64,000 bases of DNA from Acinetobacter sp. MB5 (GTDB lineage Bacteria > Pseudomonadota > Gammaproteobacteria > Pseudomonadales > Moraxellaceae). Positions 10,957 through 19,536 of this stretch are shown here, in pieces. Every line of letters begins with the position of its first letter. Within the stretch, counting starts at the first letter, position 1. The notes under the pieces are model-generated. The model was not told the DNA's origin, made no database searches, and was given only the letters and a program-made list of their open reading frames with translations. A program made the position numbers and the translations under genes. The stretch covers positions 62,001 through 126,000 of the forward strand of contig NZ_POVU01000008.1 of assembly GCF_003261585.1 (NCBI RefSeq), written 5' to 3'.

Positions 10957-11529
10957 TTATTTGCGTTTTCTAAAGGGTTTAATGACATAAGTGACAACGC
11001 CCCAAATTACCAGTTCTTGGTTTTCCTGAAGGTGGATGTCGGAAAAATCTGGATTCTCGGCTTTAAGCCAGTAGTTTTCTCCTTCAATCATCAGGCGTTT
11101 AACCGTGAAGTCATTGTCAATTAGGGCCACCACAATATCGTCATGCTTGGCTTCTAGGCTACGATCAACAATCAACTCGTCATCAATATCAATACCTGCA
11201 TCGCGCATAGAAAGCGAAGCAACTTTGACGACAAAAGTTGCAACTTCATTTTGAATGAGATGTTCATTCATATCTAAGGTTTTTTCGATATAGTCCTGAG
11301 CAGGAGAGGGGAAGCCTGCGGCAACTTTCTCTGATGCTAGAGGAATGGACATCTGCGTTGCGGGATCAATAGGGATAATTGATGTGACCTCACCAAAATC
11401 TGGTTTCTTGGTTTCGGTCAGGTAGTTTTTAATCTCGATTACGCGAGAGATCGGAATGCGAACAGCTTTGGTTGGTTCGTTATAAAGGGGCTTTCTTCCC
11501 GAACCATCACGACTTCCACCATGACTCAT
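10957..11529 (-). CDS. umuD: UmuD-type S24 self-cleaving protein with extended N-terminus
   Basis: This LexA/UmuD-like serine peptidase pairs with UmuC. Counting from the upstream codon at 11541, the self-cleavage site is Ala75-Gly76 (VAAGFPSP), the nucleophile is Ser111 (ASLSMRDAG) and the general base is Lys148 (FTVKRL). E. coli UmuD is cut at residue 24, so about 50 extra residues precede the cut here. They include a Gly/Arg-rich GGSRDGSGRK motif and KAVRIPISRV, which may bind DNA or a partner. I chose the Met at 11529 because the frame's first ATG (11541) abuts the operator, though 11541 is possible. Similarly extended UmuD proteins (UmuDAb) act as SOS repressors in Acinetobacter, which has no LexA. 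Confidence 0.9.
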   Translation of the reverse strand: MSHGGSRDGSGRKPLYNEPTKAVRIPISRVIEIKNYLTETKKPDFGEVTSIIPIDPATQMSIPLASEKVAAGFPSPAQDYIEKTLDMNEHLIQNEVATFVVKVASLSMRDAGIDIDDELIVDRSLEAKHDDIVVALIDNDFTVKRLMIEGENYWLKAENPDFSDIHLQENQELVIWGVVTYVIKPFRKRK

Positions 11530-11542
11530 GTGAGACACCATT

Positions 11543-11576
11543 TTGAAAAAGTTACCAAATCAAATGGTAGGGTCAA
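11543..11576 (-). promoter_or_regulatory. SOS-type operator and candidate promoter of umuDC
   Basis: Positions 11543-11563 hold a 21-base imperfect palindrome; on the minus strand it starts TTGATTTG and ends CTTTTTCAA. It closely resembles the UmuDAb operator I recall from Acinetobacter DNA-damage genes. A possible -35 (TTGACC, minus strand, 11576-11571) and -10 (TAACTT, 11554-11549) are 16 bases apart, and the palindrome covers the -10. The rest of the 312-base gap to galA (11577-11772) holds nothing I recognise. Confidence 0.65.
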
Positions 11577-11772
11577 ATGGGTTTTAACAACAAGTGATTT
11601 ACGATGAGTGGAGGATTTGGAATTTAAAGTTGACGGTAAAGTCTTGTATCACGGATAGTTTGATACTCAGCAAGTTTGGTTGTGAATTTTATTGAAATGA
11701 ACAGATCAATTTATTCGGAAAATTAAAGCAGCAGATCAACAATTTAATAATAATGTAAGCTGATCATTCAAC

Positions 11773-11814
11773 ATAAAAAACGGCCTTCATGCCTGGACGG
11801 TATCATGAAGACCG
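11773..11814 (-). terminator. Intrinsic terminator of galA
   Basis: An 11-bp stem (11781-11791 with 11804-11814, one G-U pair) is followed on the minus strand by TTTTTT. Confidence 0.8.
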
Positions 11815-11853
11815 ATCAACTGGTGAATCTTGGTTATTTTTAAAAGTTACGAC

Positions 11854-13134
11854 TTAGGTTTTATCCATTGACTTTGCTTGGTTGCCCCCTGCAACTGAGT
11901 ACGTAATTGGCACTTTACGGGTTGCCAAGAACTGCTCAAGGGTTTCACCACGGAATGCTGCATAGACTTGTGGGTTTGGTACACTTAATACGGCAGCCAT
12001 TTTCTCCAGTACGAAGAAACTCACGCCACGACGAACCATCTCAATCCATTTGCGTTCACGAATCAGGTTTTTCTCTTCTTCGGTCAGGCCACGTTCATTG
12101 GCAAGTGCTTCAAAGTCTTTCACAAAACGCATACGGTGCTGCGGAATGACTAAATCGCGCAGGAATGAGTTGATGCGAAAATTGGCATGACTGACCGCAT
12201 GGGTGAATGGATAAGTACCAGGCAGTTTCTCAACACCTTGGAGTTCATAATCCAAATGCTCACGATATGCTTCAATTTCTTCAGGATTTGGTGCATCGCC
12301 AAGATCTTCAAAAACCAGCGTGGCAATATTAGTGACAGACGGTGCATAGTTTTGTTTGTGAATCAGTTTAACCTGATCCGATAATGCACCACGCATAATC
12401 AGCCACATCACCACTTCAGCGCCTTCAAAACCGCCTTTTTCAGCAAATTCTGCAATACGCATATTGGCTAAAGTTTCAGGTTGTTTTTCGAGTAACTCAA
12501 GGAATTCTGCATCCCATTCTTCGTTCAGGAAACCAGCACGTTCACCATGTACCTGATGTGAAAGTCCGCCTGTTGCCATAATTGCAACATTCAAATCTTC
12601 AGGGTAGCTTTCAATGGCTTTACGTAAGGTTTTTCCCATTTTCCACATGCGTTTAGCACTTGGAATCGGGAACTGCAAAACGCCGACTTGTAATGGAACA
12701 ACTTGACCAGCCCAAGGGCCATCTTCATCACCGAGCATTGAAAGTGGTGATAAGAAACCATGATCGACAGGTTTGCCCTGGAAGAATGACATATCGAATT
12801 CATCGGCAACAAAGGCTTTGGCAATGTGCTGAGACAAACCTAGATGTCCATGTGCAGGCGCAACGTCACGAGGACCACCGCCTTCATCGGCTGCCACATA
12901 GATATCGTCAATTCCGAGCGTAAAGGATGAATAATGGTCAAAAAAGAACGAAGTGACATGATCGTTATAGATCGTAAATAACACGTCGATTTTCTTTTCT
13001 TTAACCCAGTTACGGATTTGATCAAAACCTTCAAAGATAGGCTTCCATGCTGGATCTTGATGTTTGCCTGTGTCCTTGGCAAAACCAATCGTTGGAGAAT
13101 GCGAAGCTCCAATACCACCGATAATACGTGCCAT
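11854..13134 (-). CDS. galA: Gallate dioxygenase
   Basis: This extradiol ring-cleavage enzyme would convert gallate and O2 to 4-oxalomesaconate. It has 426 residues in the fused form seen in GalA/DesB. Residues about 1-280 are the LigB-type catalytic domain, with iron ligands inferred as His12 (ASHSPTIG), His59 (YNDHVTSFF) and Glu240 (FEGAE); LSHQVHGER near 191-199 supplies the acid/base histidine. Residues about 290-420 resemble the LigA-type small subunit. Similarity to recalled Pseudomonas putida GalA runs the full length. The remaining gal genes are not adjacent. A LysR regulator diverges from it. Protocatechuate 4,5-dioxygenase is less likely because that enzyme has separate subunits. 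Confidence 0.9.
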   Translation of the reverse strand: MARIIGGIGASHSPTIGFAKDTGKHQDPAWKPIFEGFDQIRNWVKEKKIDVLFTIYNDHVTSFFFDHYSSFTLGIDDIYVAADEGGGPRDVAPAHGHLGLSQHIAKAFVADEFDMSFFQGKPVDHGFLSPLSMLGDEDGPWAGQVVPLQVGVLQFPIPSAKRMWKMGKTLRKAIESYPEDLNVAIMATGGLSHQVHGERAGFLNEEWDAEFLELLEKQPETLANMRIAEFAEKGGFEGAEVVMWLIMRGALSDQVKLIHKQNYAPSVTNIATLVFEDLGDAPNPEEIEAYREHLDYELQGVEKLPGTYPFTHAVSHANFRINSFLRDLVIPQHRMRFVKDFEALANERGLTEEEKNLIRERKWIEMVRRGVSFFVLEKMAAVLSVPNPQVYAAFRGETLEQFLATRKVPITYSVAGGNQAKSMDKT

Positions 13135-13187
13135 GAAATGTTCCTTTTCAGCGAGTTGTGTCTGATCCTATTTCTCACCATTCTAAT

Positions 13188-13209
13188 GATTGTTGCCTTT
13201 AGGACAATC
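13188..13209. promoter_or_regulatory. Candidate LysR operator between galA and its regulator
   Basis: Perfect 6-base arms GATTGT and ACAATC are separated by 10 bases, containing a T-N11-A-like core, in the 104-base divergent gap. A second repeat, GTTCA-N6-TGAAC (13229-13244), overlaps the first ATG of the regulator. Both are candidate sites only. Confidence 0.45.
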
Positions 13210-13238
13210 AGCTAAAATCAAAAACATCGTTCAAAAAA

Positions 13239-14156
13239 ATGAACAATAGTCTTATGAAATGGAATTTAGATGATATTCCTATTTTTTTAGCGATTATTGA
13301 GCGTGGCGGAATTTCTGCGGCTGCTCAGACTTTGGGAATCCCCAAGTCTACAGTCAGTACGACCTTGACACGTTTAGAGCAAAATTTAGGATTACGCTTA
13401 ATTGATCGATCTTCGCGGAGTCTGCGGATTACGGCTGAAGGTGAAGTGTTTTATCGGCAAGCCCAGCAGATTATGGAGCAGGCCCTTGCAACCGATACGC
13501 TGATGGCAGATTTGGGTATTGTTGCCAAAGGGCGGTTAAAAGTCGCTTTGCCACCTGCTTTTAGCGCAGAACTGGTCGCTCCACATTTATTAAGTTTTCG
13601 TCAGCAACACCCTGAAATTGATCTGGAAATTGTGGTGACCAGTCAGGGTGCAGCACTGATTCGTGATCAGGTGGATATTGCGGTGGTGGTGGGGGAGCTT
13701 GAAGATAGTGAACTGGTTTCATTGCCCTTGATTCGTGGGCAACTGATTTGGGTGGCAAGCCCTAAATGGCTATCTGAAAATACTTTGGGCGAAACCTTGG
13801 ATGAGCTGCGACAACAGATTCAGATTTGTGAAACACGTTATGCCCAGCGTCGATTGCCCGTATTTGTCGATAATCAAATTGCATCACTCGATTTGAGTTA
13901 TGGCGTGATTCGTGTGAATAATCCGCTGGTAGTGCGAAGTGTGGTGATGTCGGGTGGCGGTGTTTCCATGTTGCCGCATCATTATTGTGTGGTGCCTAGG
14001 GCAGAAAGACAGTTGGTACAGGTGATGCCGCATATTCGACTTGAATTGGCCAGCTCACAACTGACCGCAATTTATCCGAGTCGTCGTCTCATGTCTCCTC
14101 GGGTACGTGTGTTTTTAGAATTCTTGAGTGAAATCTGCCAAGGGTTTTCATTGTAA
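13239..14156 (+). CDS. LysR-family transcriptional regulator, probably of galA
   Basis: The 305 residues have an N-terminal winged helix-turn-helix (about 25-46, GGISAAAQTLGIPKSTVSTT) and a C-terminal effector-binding domain of the CrgA-like subgroup (LKVALPPAFSAELVAPHLL...). It diverges from galA over 104 bases, the classic arrangement for a LysR activator and its target, so a gallate-responsive role is inferred. A second Met at 13254 may be the true start, since the first ATG lies inside an inverted repeat and neither has a clear ribosome site. Confidence 0.88.
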   Translation: MNNSLMKWNLDDIPIFLAIIERGGISAAAQTLGIPKSTVSTTLTRLEQNLGLRLIDRSSRSLRITAEGEVFYRQAQQIMEQALATDTLMADLGIVAKGRLKVALPPAFSAELVAPHLLSFRQQHPEIDLEIVVTSQGAALIRDQVDIAVVVGELEDSELVSLPLIRGQLIWVASPKWLSENTLGETLDELRQQIQICETRYAQRRLPVFVDNQIASLDLSYGVIRVNNPLVVRSVVMSGGGVSMLPHHYCVVPRAERQLVQVMPHIRLELASSQLTAIYPSRRLMSPRVRVFLEFLSEICQGFSL

Positions 14157-14424
14157 TTGCTAGGGAATTAAGCTCAGTATTGACCATGGGGTCAAGTATG
14201 CTTGTGTGTGTTTTTGAAAATTGAAAATAGATGGAATCGAGCACAACATCTATATGATTTTTGAGTAGAAAGAATGGAATGGATTAGTTACAAAAAAAGT
14301 GGAATGATCTAAACTTTGTTTTAAAAACTTAGCTTTAATGTGCTATTTTGTTACTTAATACAAAGTTTTCATTTACGGCGATGCTTGAAAACAATGCCAG
14401 TACGAATCAATGTGTGAGGCAGGC

Positions 14425-15696
14425 ATGCAACCAAAATTATTAGAACTGAAGCAAGCTGACCAAATGAGTGATTGCAAGCTCTCATTGCTATTAGGTGTGT
14501 CTGCGCCTCGCAATCAAATTGATATTTTCTTAAAAATGGCGCGTCGTTTGTTGAATGTTGAGTCTGCTGTTTGGGCATTCCATCATGAACCCTATGTCTG
14601 GTTTGTGACTCAGCAGGGGTTTCAGGCTTGTTCAGCCAATCATAAATTGGCAGCACAATTACAGGCTTGTTATACCGCAGACCATATGCCAATTTCCCCA
14701 AAACATCCCAACTACTTAAAGTTTTCAGATCATCTTAAACAGCATTCGTTTGAACATCAGCGTTTACTTGCACTCAATTTAACTGTGAATGACAGTAGTA
14801 TTGGGCAATTGGTGTTTTTTGATCAGTCAGATGATGAGTTTAATCCTGAAGATATTGAACAGGTTGAAGTATTGCTGGAAGGGATGCTTGGCTATATCGA
14901 ACTTCAATTTGAGCATGCTGAATTAAAAGAAGCGTATGAGCAGCTTTCTGCGTTGAATTTTAGCCGAACCAAGTTTTTCCAGATCATTGCCCATGATTTG
15001 CGTGCACCATTTCATGGCTTGCTAGGTTTTTCTGATGTTTTGGCAGAGGAGCTGGATACGCTCGATCATGCCAGTATTCAAAATATTGCCAGTTATTTAA
15101 ATGATACAGCTAAGTCAACCTATAACTTGCTGGAAAACTTATTGAATTGGGCCATGGCGGAGGGTGGGCGCTTTGTCTATCACCCGATTAATTTTAAACT
15201 AAAACAATCTAGTCATATCGTGGTGGATGTCCTCAATAGTCTCGCCATGAAAAAGAAAATCTGTCTGGTCGATCAGGTTCCCGATGATATTCGGGTATTT
15301 GCTGACATCAATATGCTGACTTCAGTACTGCAAAACCTCACCTCGAACGCACTTAAATTCACCCCTGTTGATGGTACAGGGCAAGTGATTATTAGTGCAT
15401 GTGTGCATGAACAGCAGGTTGAACTCTCTGTCACTGACACAGGTTTAGGCATGACTGAGCAGCAGGTACAGCATGTTTTTGAACCGCGTATCAAAACTTC
15501 GTTGAAAGGCACCGCAGGCGAACGGGGGACAGGCTTAGGTCTGGTGCTCTGTAAGCGTTTTGTTGATCTGAATCATGGCGAGATTCGGGTGACCTCTAAA
15601 GAAGGTCAGGGTACAACCTTCACCGTGATTTTGCCGAAAGCCCAAGATGATCATAGTACATTGGTTCAACAGCAAGATCAGCTTGCTGCCCATTAA
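14425..15696 (+). CDS. Soluble sensor histidine kinase
   Basis: This predicted kinase has about 423 residues and no membrane segment. The N-terminal 150 residues look like a GAF-type sensor (conserved hydrophobic core, VWAFHHEPYVWFVTQ), then a short coiled coil. A HisKA dimer domain has the phospho-acceptor His at about 190 (IIAHDLRAPFHG). The HATPase domain has an N box (NLTSNALKF), G1 (DTGLGM) and G2 (GERGTGLGL). I chose ATG 14425, which has GAGG five bases upstream, over ATG 14410. No response regulator is adjacent, so its partner is unknown. Confidence 0.87.
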   Translation: MQPKLLELKQADQMSDCKLSLLLGVSAPRNQIDIFLKMARRLLNVESAVWAFHHEPYVWFVTQQGFQACSANHKLAAQLQACYTADHMPISPKHPNYLKFSDHLKQHSFEHQRLLALNLTVNDSSIGQLVFFDQSDDEFNPEDIEQVEVLLEGMLGYIELQFEHAELKEAYEQLSALNFSRTKFFQIIAHDLRAPFHGLLGFSDVLAEELDTLDHASIQNIASYLNDTAKSTYNLLENLLNWAMAEGGRFVYHPINFKLKQSSHIVVDVLNSLAMKKKICLVDQVPDDIRVFADINMLTSVLQNLTSNALKFTPVDGTGQVIISACVHEQQVELSVTDTGLGMTEQQVQHVFEPRIKTSLKGTAGERGTGLGLVLCKRFVDLNHGEIRVTSKEGQGTTFTVILPKAQDDHSTLVQQQDQLAAH

Positions 15697-15771
15697 AAGC
15701 CAACTTTTATTTTCCAAAAGCGGATTTCTCCTGCTATAACTACGCTTAGCTATACGGGAAACACGCTGATC

Positions 15772-18516
15772 ATGAATCACGATCAATTACAAAAAACACT
15801 TCACGCTAGTCAGTACGCAGAACAAGTCTTGGCACAGTATGCTGACCAATTACAGCAAGATGATCAAAATCATCCTTTTCATCAAACCTTATCTACTACA
15901 GAAATTTTTAGCTATGTCGGGCAAACGCTAGAAGGCATTGAGGATGAACTCCAGTGGATGCGTCAGTTGCGTATTCTGCGTGCTCGTCTCATGTTTCGCT
16001 GGATTTGGCAGGATGCCAATCAACTCACTACGGTTCCTCAACTCACGCGAGAACTGGCAGATTTTGCCGATGCCTGTATTTGTGCTGCTAAAGCCTTTGC
16101 TTTGCCAGCGCTCTTGGCGAAATATGGTGAACCAATCGGTTACGATGGTCAGCTACAAGACCTCATTGTGATTGGCATGGGGAAACTCGGCGCACAAGAA
16201 CTCAATTTATCCAGTGATATTGATTTGATTTTTGCCTTTGATGAACAGGGTGAAACCAATGGGCGTAAATGTATTGAGGTTCAGCAGTTCTGTATTTTGT
16301 GGGGACAAAAGCTGATTTATTTGCTGGATCACATGACCGCAGAAGGTTTTGTGTTCCGAGTCGATATGCGTTTGCGTCCATGGGGAGATGGTTCAGCACT
16401 CGCGATTAGTCATGTGGCCTTGGAAAAGTATCTGATTCAACATGGCCGTGAGTGGGAGCGTTATGCATGGATTAAAGCCCGAGTCATCACAGGACGACAG
16501 GGTGATAGTCTGATGGCCATGACCCGCCCATTTGTGTTCCGTCGTTATGTGGACTATAGCGCTTTCGAAGCCATGCGCGAAATGAAGCAGATGATCGAGC
16601 GTGAAGTGGCACGTCGAAATATTCACGATGACATTAAGCTCGGTGCAGGTGGAATTCGGGAAATTGAATTTATTGTACAGGTCTTTCAACTCATTCACGG
16701 TGGTTCAAAACTGGAATTGCAAGATCGAACCTGTTTGACCAGCTTAGAGCATATTGGCGTAGCGGGTTTGCTCGAACCACAGGCTGTGCATGATCTGGAA
16801 GATGCGTATCTGTTCTTGCGTCGTGTTGAGCATGCGATTCAGGCCTTGAATGATCAGCAAACCCAAGCGTTACCTGTTGAACCTGCATTGCGTCAGCGTA
16901 TGGTGGAAACTTTAGGCTTTAGCTCATGGGATGAGTTTTTAACGGTACTGGATCAGAAGCGTGACAAGGTCAGTTTACAATTTAAAAATGTCATTCAGGA
17001 AAATGAGTTTGATTCGCAAGACAATGATAGTGCTCAGCTTGAACAACAATTATTTGCTGTACTGGATGATGATGCGCAAAAACTGATTCATGAATTTTGG
17101 CATGGGCATGCCATTAAAAAAATTCCAGCCAAAGCCCTTGAGCGTTTAAAAGCTTTTTGGCCACCACTGATTGCTGCAATTTTACAGGCAGAACAGCCAC
17201 AAGTCGCGTTGCTACGTCTGATGCCATTAATCGAGTCAGTGATGCGCCGTACTGTGTATTTGGTGATGCTGATCGAAAGTAAAGGGGCATTACAGCGCTT
17301 GGTGAAAATGGCGGAAGTCAGTCCGTGGATTTGTGAAGAACTCACGCATTATCCTGTACTGCTCGATGAATTTTTGTCGATGGACTTTGAGTTGCCACGC
17401 CGTGCCGATTTAGAAGCTTCGATGCGTTATCAGTTATTACGCATTGAGCTGGATCAGGTCGAGGACTTGATGCGTGTCTTGCGTCTGTTCAAGAAAAGCC
17501 ATGTGCTTGCGGTTGCTGCCAGTGATGTTTTGGCTGAAAGTCCATTAATGAAAGTCTCTGATGCCCTAACCGATATCGCAGAAGTTTGTGTGGAAGCAAC
17601 TTTGCATTTGGCTTATGAAATGGTGGCACAAAAGCATGGTTATCCTGTGACTCAAGAAGGGCAGCGTTGCTCCATCGATCAGAAAGGTTTTATTGTGATT
17701 GGTTATGGCAAGCTGGGTGGGATCGAGTTGGGCTATGGCTCAGATCTGGATCTCGTGTTTATTCATTACCTCGATGAGCAAGCCGATACCGATGGCCGTA
17801 AATCCATTAGTGGTTTTGAGTTTGCTTTAAGGGTTGCTCAGAAATTTATGTCACTGATGACCACACAAACCCTCGATGGTCGTGCCTATGAAATTGATAC
17901 CCGACTACGGCCTTCGGGTGAGGCGGGCGTGTTGGTCACCAGCCTGAAAGCTTATGAGCAATATCAAATGAAAAGTGCATGGCTTTGGGAGCATCAGGCA
18001 CTGGTTCGTGCGCGCTCAATTGCGGGAGATTTGAGCTTAAGACAGCAATTTGAGCAAATCCGCTGCCAAATTCTCACGCAAAAGCGCAATGAAAGTGATG
18101 TACAGGCTGAAGTATTGAAAATGCGCCAAAAAATGAAAGACCATCTAGGCTCCAGTAAAGAGCAAAAAAAAGATGGGATTTTTCATTTAAAACAGGATGC
18201 AGGTGGTATCGTTGACATTGAATTTATGGCACAGTATATGGTGTTGGCATGGAGTGGGACGAAGCCCGATCTCGCCCATTTCTCTGACAATGTTCGAATC
18301 CTTGAAGATGCTGCGCGATTAGATTGCTTACCCAGCCAAGATGCGCAGGCTTTGATTCAAGCTTATCTCAGTGAACGAGCCGAGAGCCACCGTCTAGCAC
18401 TTGCAAACAAAAACATGCAAGTTCAAGCTGCACAATGGCGCGACACCCGCGAGATCGTTTGCAAGTTATGGCAGAGATTAATTGATCCAAGCGCACAAGC
18501 CTTGGACAGTGAATAA
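15772..18516 (+). CDS. glnE: Bifunctional glutamine synthetase adenylyltransferase / adenylyl-removing enzyme
   Basis: GlnE adds AMP to, or phosphorolytically removes it from, glutamine synthetase, under PII control, to match nitrogen supply. The 914 residues hold two nucleotidyltransferase domains. The N-terminal deadenylylase has GMGKLGAQELNLSSDIDL near residue 140. The C-terminal adenylylase has GYGKLGGIELGYGSDLDL near 645. Each is followed by its helical region (GGIREIEF and GGIVDIEF). Length is normal. It precedes ilvE by 26 bases, so the two are probably cotranscribed. Confidence 0.97.
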   Translation: MNHDQLQKTLHASQYAEQVLAQYADQLQQDDQNHPFHQTLSTTEIFSYVGQTLEGIEDELQWMRQLRILRARLMFRWIWQDANQLTTVPQLTRELADFADACICAAKAFALPALLAKYGEPIGYDGQLQDLIVIGMGKLGAQELNLSSDIDLIFAFDEQGETNGRKCIEVQQFCILWGQKLIYLLDHMTAEGFVFRVDMRLRPWGDGSALAISHVALEKYLIQHGREWERYAWIKARVITGRQGDSLMAMTRPFVFRRYVDYSAFEAMREMKQMIEREVARRNIHDDIKLGAGGIREIEFIVQVFQLIHGGSKLELQDRTCLTSLEHIGVAGLLEPQAVHDLEDAYLFLRRVEHAIQALNDQQTQALPVEPALRQRMVETLGFSSWDEFLTVLDQKRDKVSLQFKNVIQENEFDSQDNDSAQLEQQLFAVLDDDAQKLIHEFWHGHAIKKIPAKALERLKAFWPPLIAAILQAEQPQVALLRLMPLIESVMRRTVYLVMLIESKGALQRLVKMAEVSPWICEELTHYPVLLDEFLSMDFELPRRADLEASMRYQLLRIELDQVEDLMRVLRLFKKSHVLAVAASDVLAESPLMKVSDALTDIAEVCVEATLHLAYEMVAQKHGYPVTQEGQRCSIDQKGFIVIGYGKLGGIELGYGSDLDLVFIHYLDEQADTDGRKSISGFEFALRVAQKFMSLMTTQTLDGRAYEIDTRLRPSGEAGVLVTSLKAYEQYQMKSAWLWEHQALVRARSIAGDLSLRQQFEQIRCQILTQKRNESDVQAEVLKMRQKMKDHLGSSKEQKKDGIFHLKQDAGGIVDIEFMAQYMVLAWSGTKPDLAHFSDNVRILEDAARLDCLPSQDAQALIQAYLSERAESHRLALANKNMQVQAAQWRDTREIVCKLWQRLIDPSAQALDSE

Positions 18517-18542
18517 TGATGTGAAAATTTGGAGTGTGTGCC

Positions 18543-19469
18543 GTGAATTTGGCTGATCGTGATGGTTTTATTTGGCAAGATGGAAAATTAGTGGATTGGC
18601 GTGATGCAAAAATTCACGTCTTAACTCATACATTACACTACAGTATGGGCGTGTTTGAAGGTGTCCGTGCCTATGAAACACCAAAAGGAACTGCGATTTT
18701 CCGTTTAAAAGAACACACCAAACGTTTGCTTAACTCTGCAAAAATTTATCAAATGAAAGTCCCATTTGATCAAGCAACGTTAGAGCAAGCACAAATCGAC
18801 GTGGTACGTGAAAATAAACTGGCTTCTTGCTATTTACGTCCGCTTATTTGGATTGGTTCAGAAAAACTCGGTATTGCAGCAACTGATAATACCATTCATG
18901 CCGCAGTTGCAGCATGGGGCTGGGGTGCATATTTGGGTGAAGAAGCGATGGCGAAAGGTATTCGCGTGAAGACTTCTTCATTTACACACCACCATCCAAA
19001 CGTGACTATGTGTAAAGCAAAAGCATCTGGTAACTATACGTTATCGATTCTTGCGCATCAGGAAGTGGCACATTCAGGCTACGACGAAGCAATGTTGATG
19101 GATCCTCAAGGTTACGTTTGCCAAGGTTCTGGCGAAAACGTGTTCTTGGTAAAAGATGGTCAATTGCATACGCCTGATATCGCAGGTGGTGCGCTTGATG
19201 GTATTACCCGTCAAACGATTATTACTATTGCTAAAGATTTGGGCATTGAAGTCATTGAGCGCCGTATTACGCGTGACGAATTCTACATCGCTGATGAAGC
19301 CTTCTTTACAGGTACTGCTGCGGAAGTGACACCGATTCGTGAATACGATGACCGTCAAATTGGTGAAGGTTGCCGTGGTCCAATTACGACATTGATTCAA
19401 AAAACTTACTTTGATGCTGTTCAAGGTAAAAATCCGAAATACGAAGACTGGTTAACTTACGTAAAATAA
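18543..19469 (+). CDS. ilvE: Branched-chain amino acid aminotransferase
   Basis: This PLP enzyme performs the last step of Leu, Ile and Val synthesis. The product has 308 residues from GTG 18543. That start was preferred to GTG 18534 because GGAG lies eight bases before it and MNLADRDGFIW fits family N-termini. Class IV fold motifs include GVFEGVRAYE and the PLP-lysine region (MCKAKASGNY near 157-166), with the phosphate-binding GITRQTI further on. It marks the left border of the LOS outer-core locus. A strong terminator follows. Confidence 0.95.
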   Translation: MNLADRDGFIWQDGKLVDWRDAKIHVLTHTLHYSMGVFEGVRAYETPKGTAIFRLKEHTKRLLNSAKIYQMKVPFDQATLEQAQIDVVRENKLASCYLRPLIWIGSEKLGIAATDNTIHAAVAAWGWGAYLGEEAMAKGIRVKTSSFTHHHPNVTMCKAKASGNYTLSILAHQEVAHSGYDEAMLMDPQGYVCQGSGENVFLVKDGQLHTPDIAGGALDGITRQTIITIAKDLGIEVIERRITRDEFYIADEAFFTGTAAEVTPIREYDDRQIGEGCRGPITTLIQKTYFDAVQGKNPKYEDWLTYVK

Positions 19470-19487
19470 GTTGAATCAGTTAAGATA

Positions 19488-19515
19488 AGAGCGAAACTTT
19501 GGTTTCGCTTTTTTT
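19488..19515 (+). terminator. Intrinsic terminator of ilvE
   Basis: GCGAAAC-TTTG-GTTTCGC is followed by seven T. It separates the glnE-ilvE transcript from the sugar locus. Confidence 0.85.
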
Positions 19516-19536
19516 ATGTGAGTGGAAAAAATCAGT

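Noticed and set aside
11564..11853. A ddrR-like gene divergent from umuD, as beside umuDAb
   Set aside because: Plus-strand frames there are under ten codons, and nothing resembles ddrR.
14180..14195. TTGACC-ATGG-GGTCAA hairpin after the LysR gene
   Set aside because: The stem is only 6 bp and has no T-run, so neither a terminator nor an operator is well supported.
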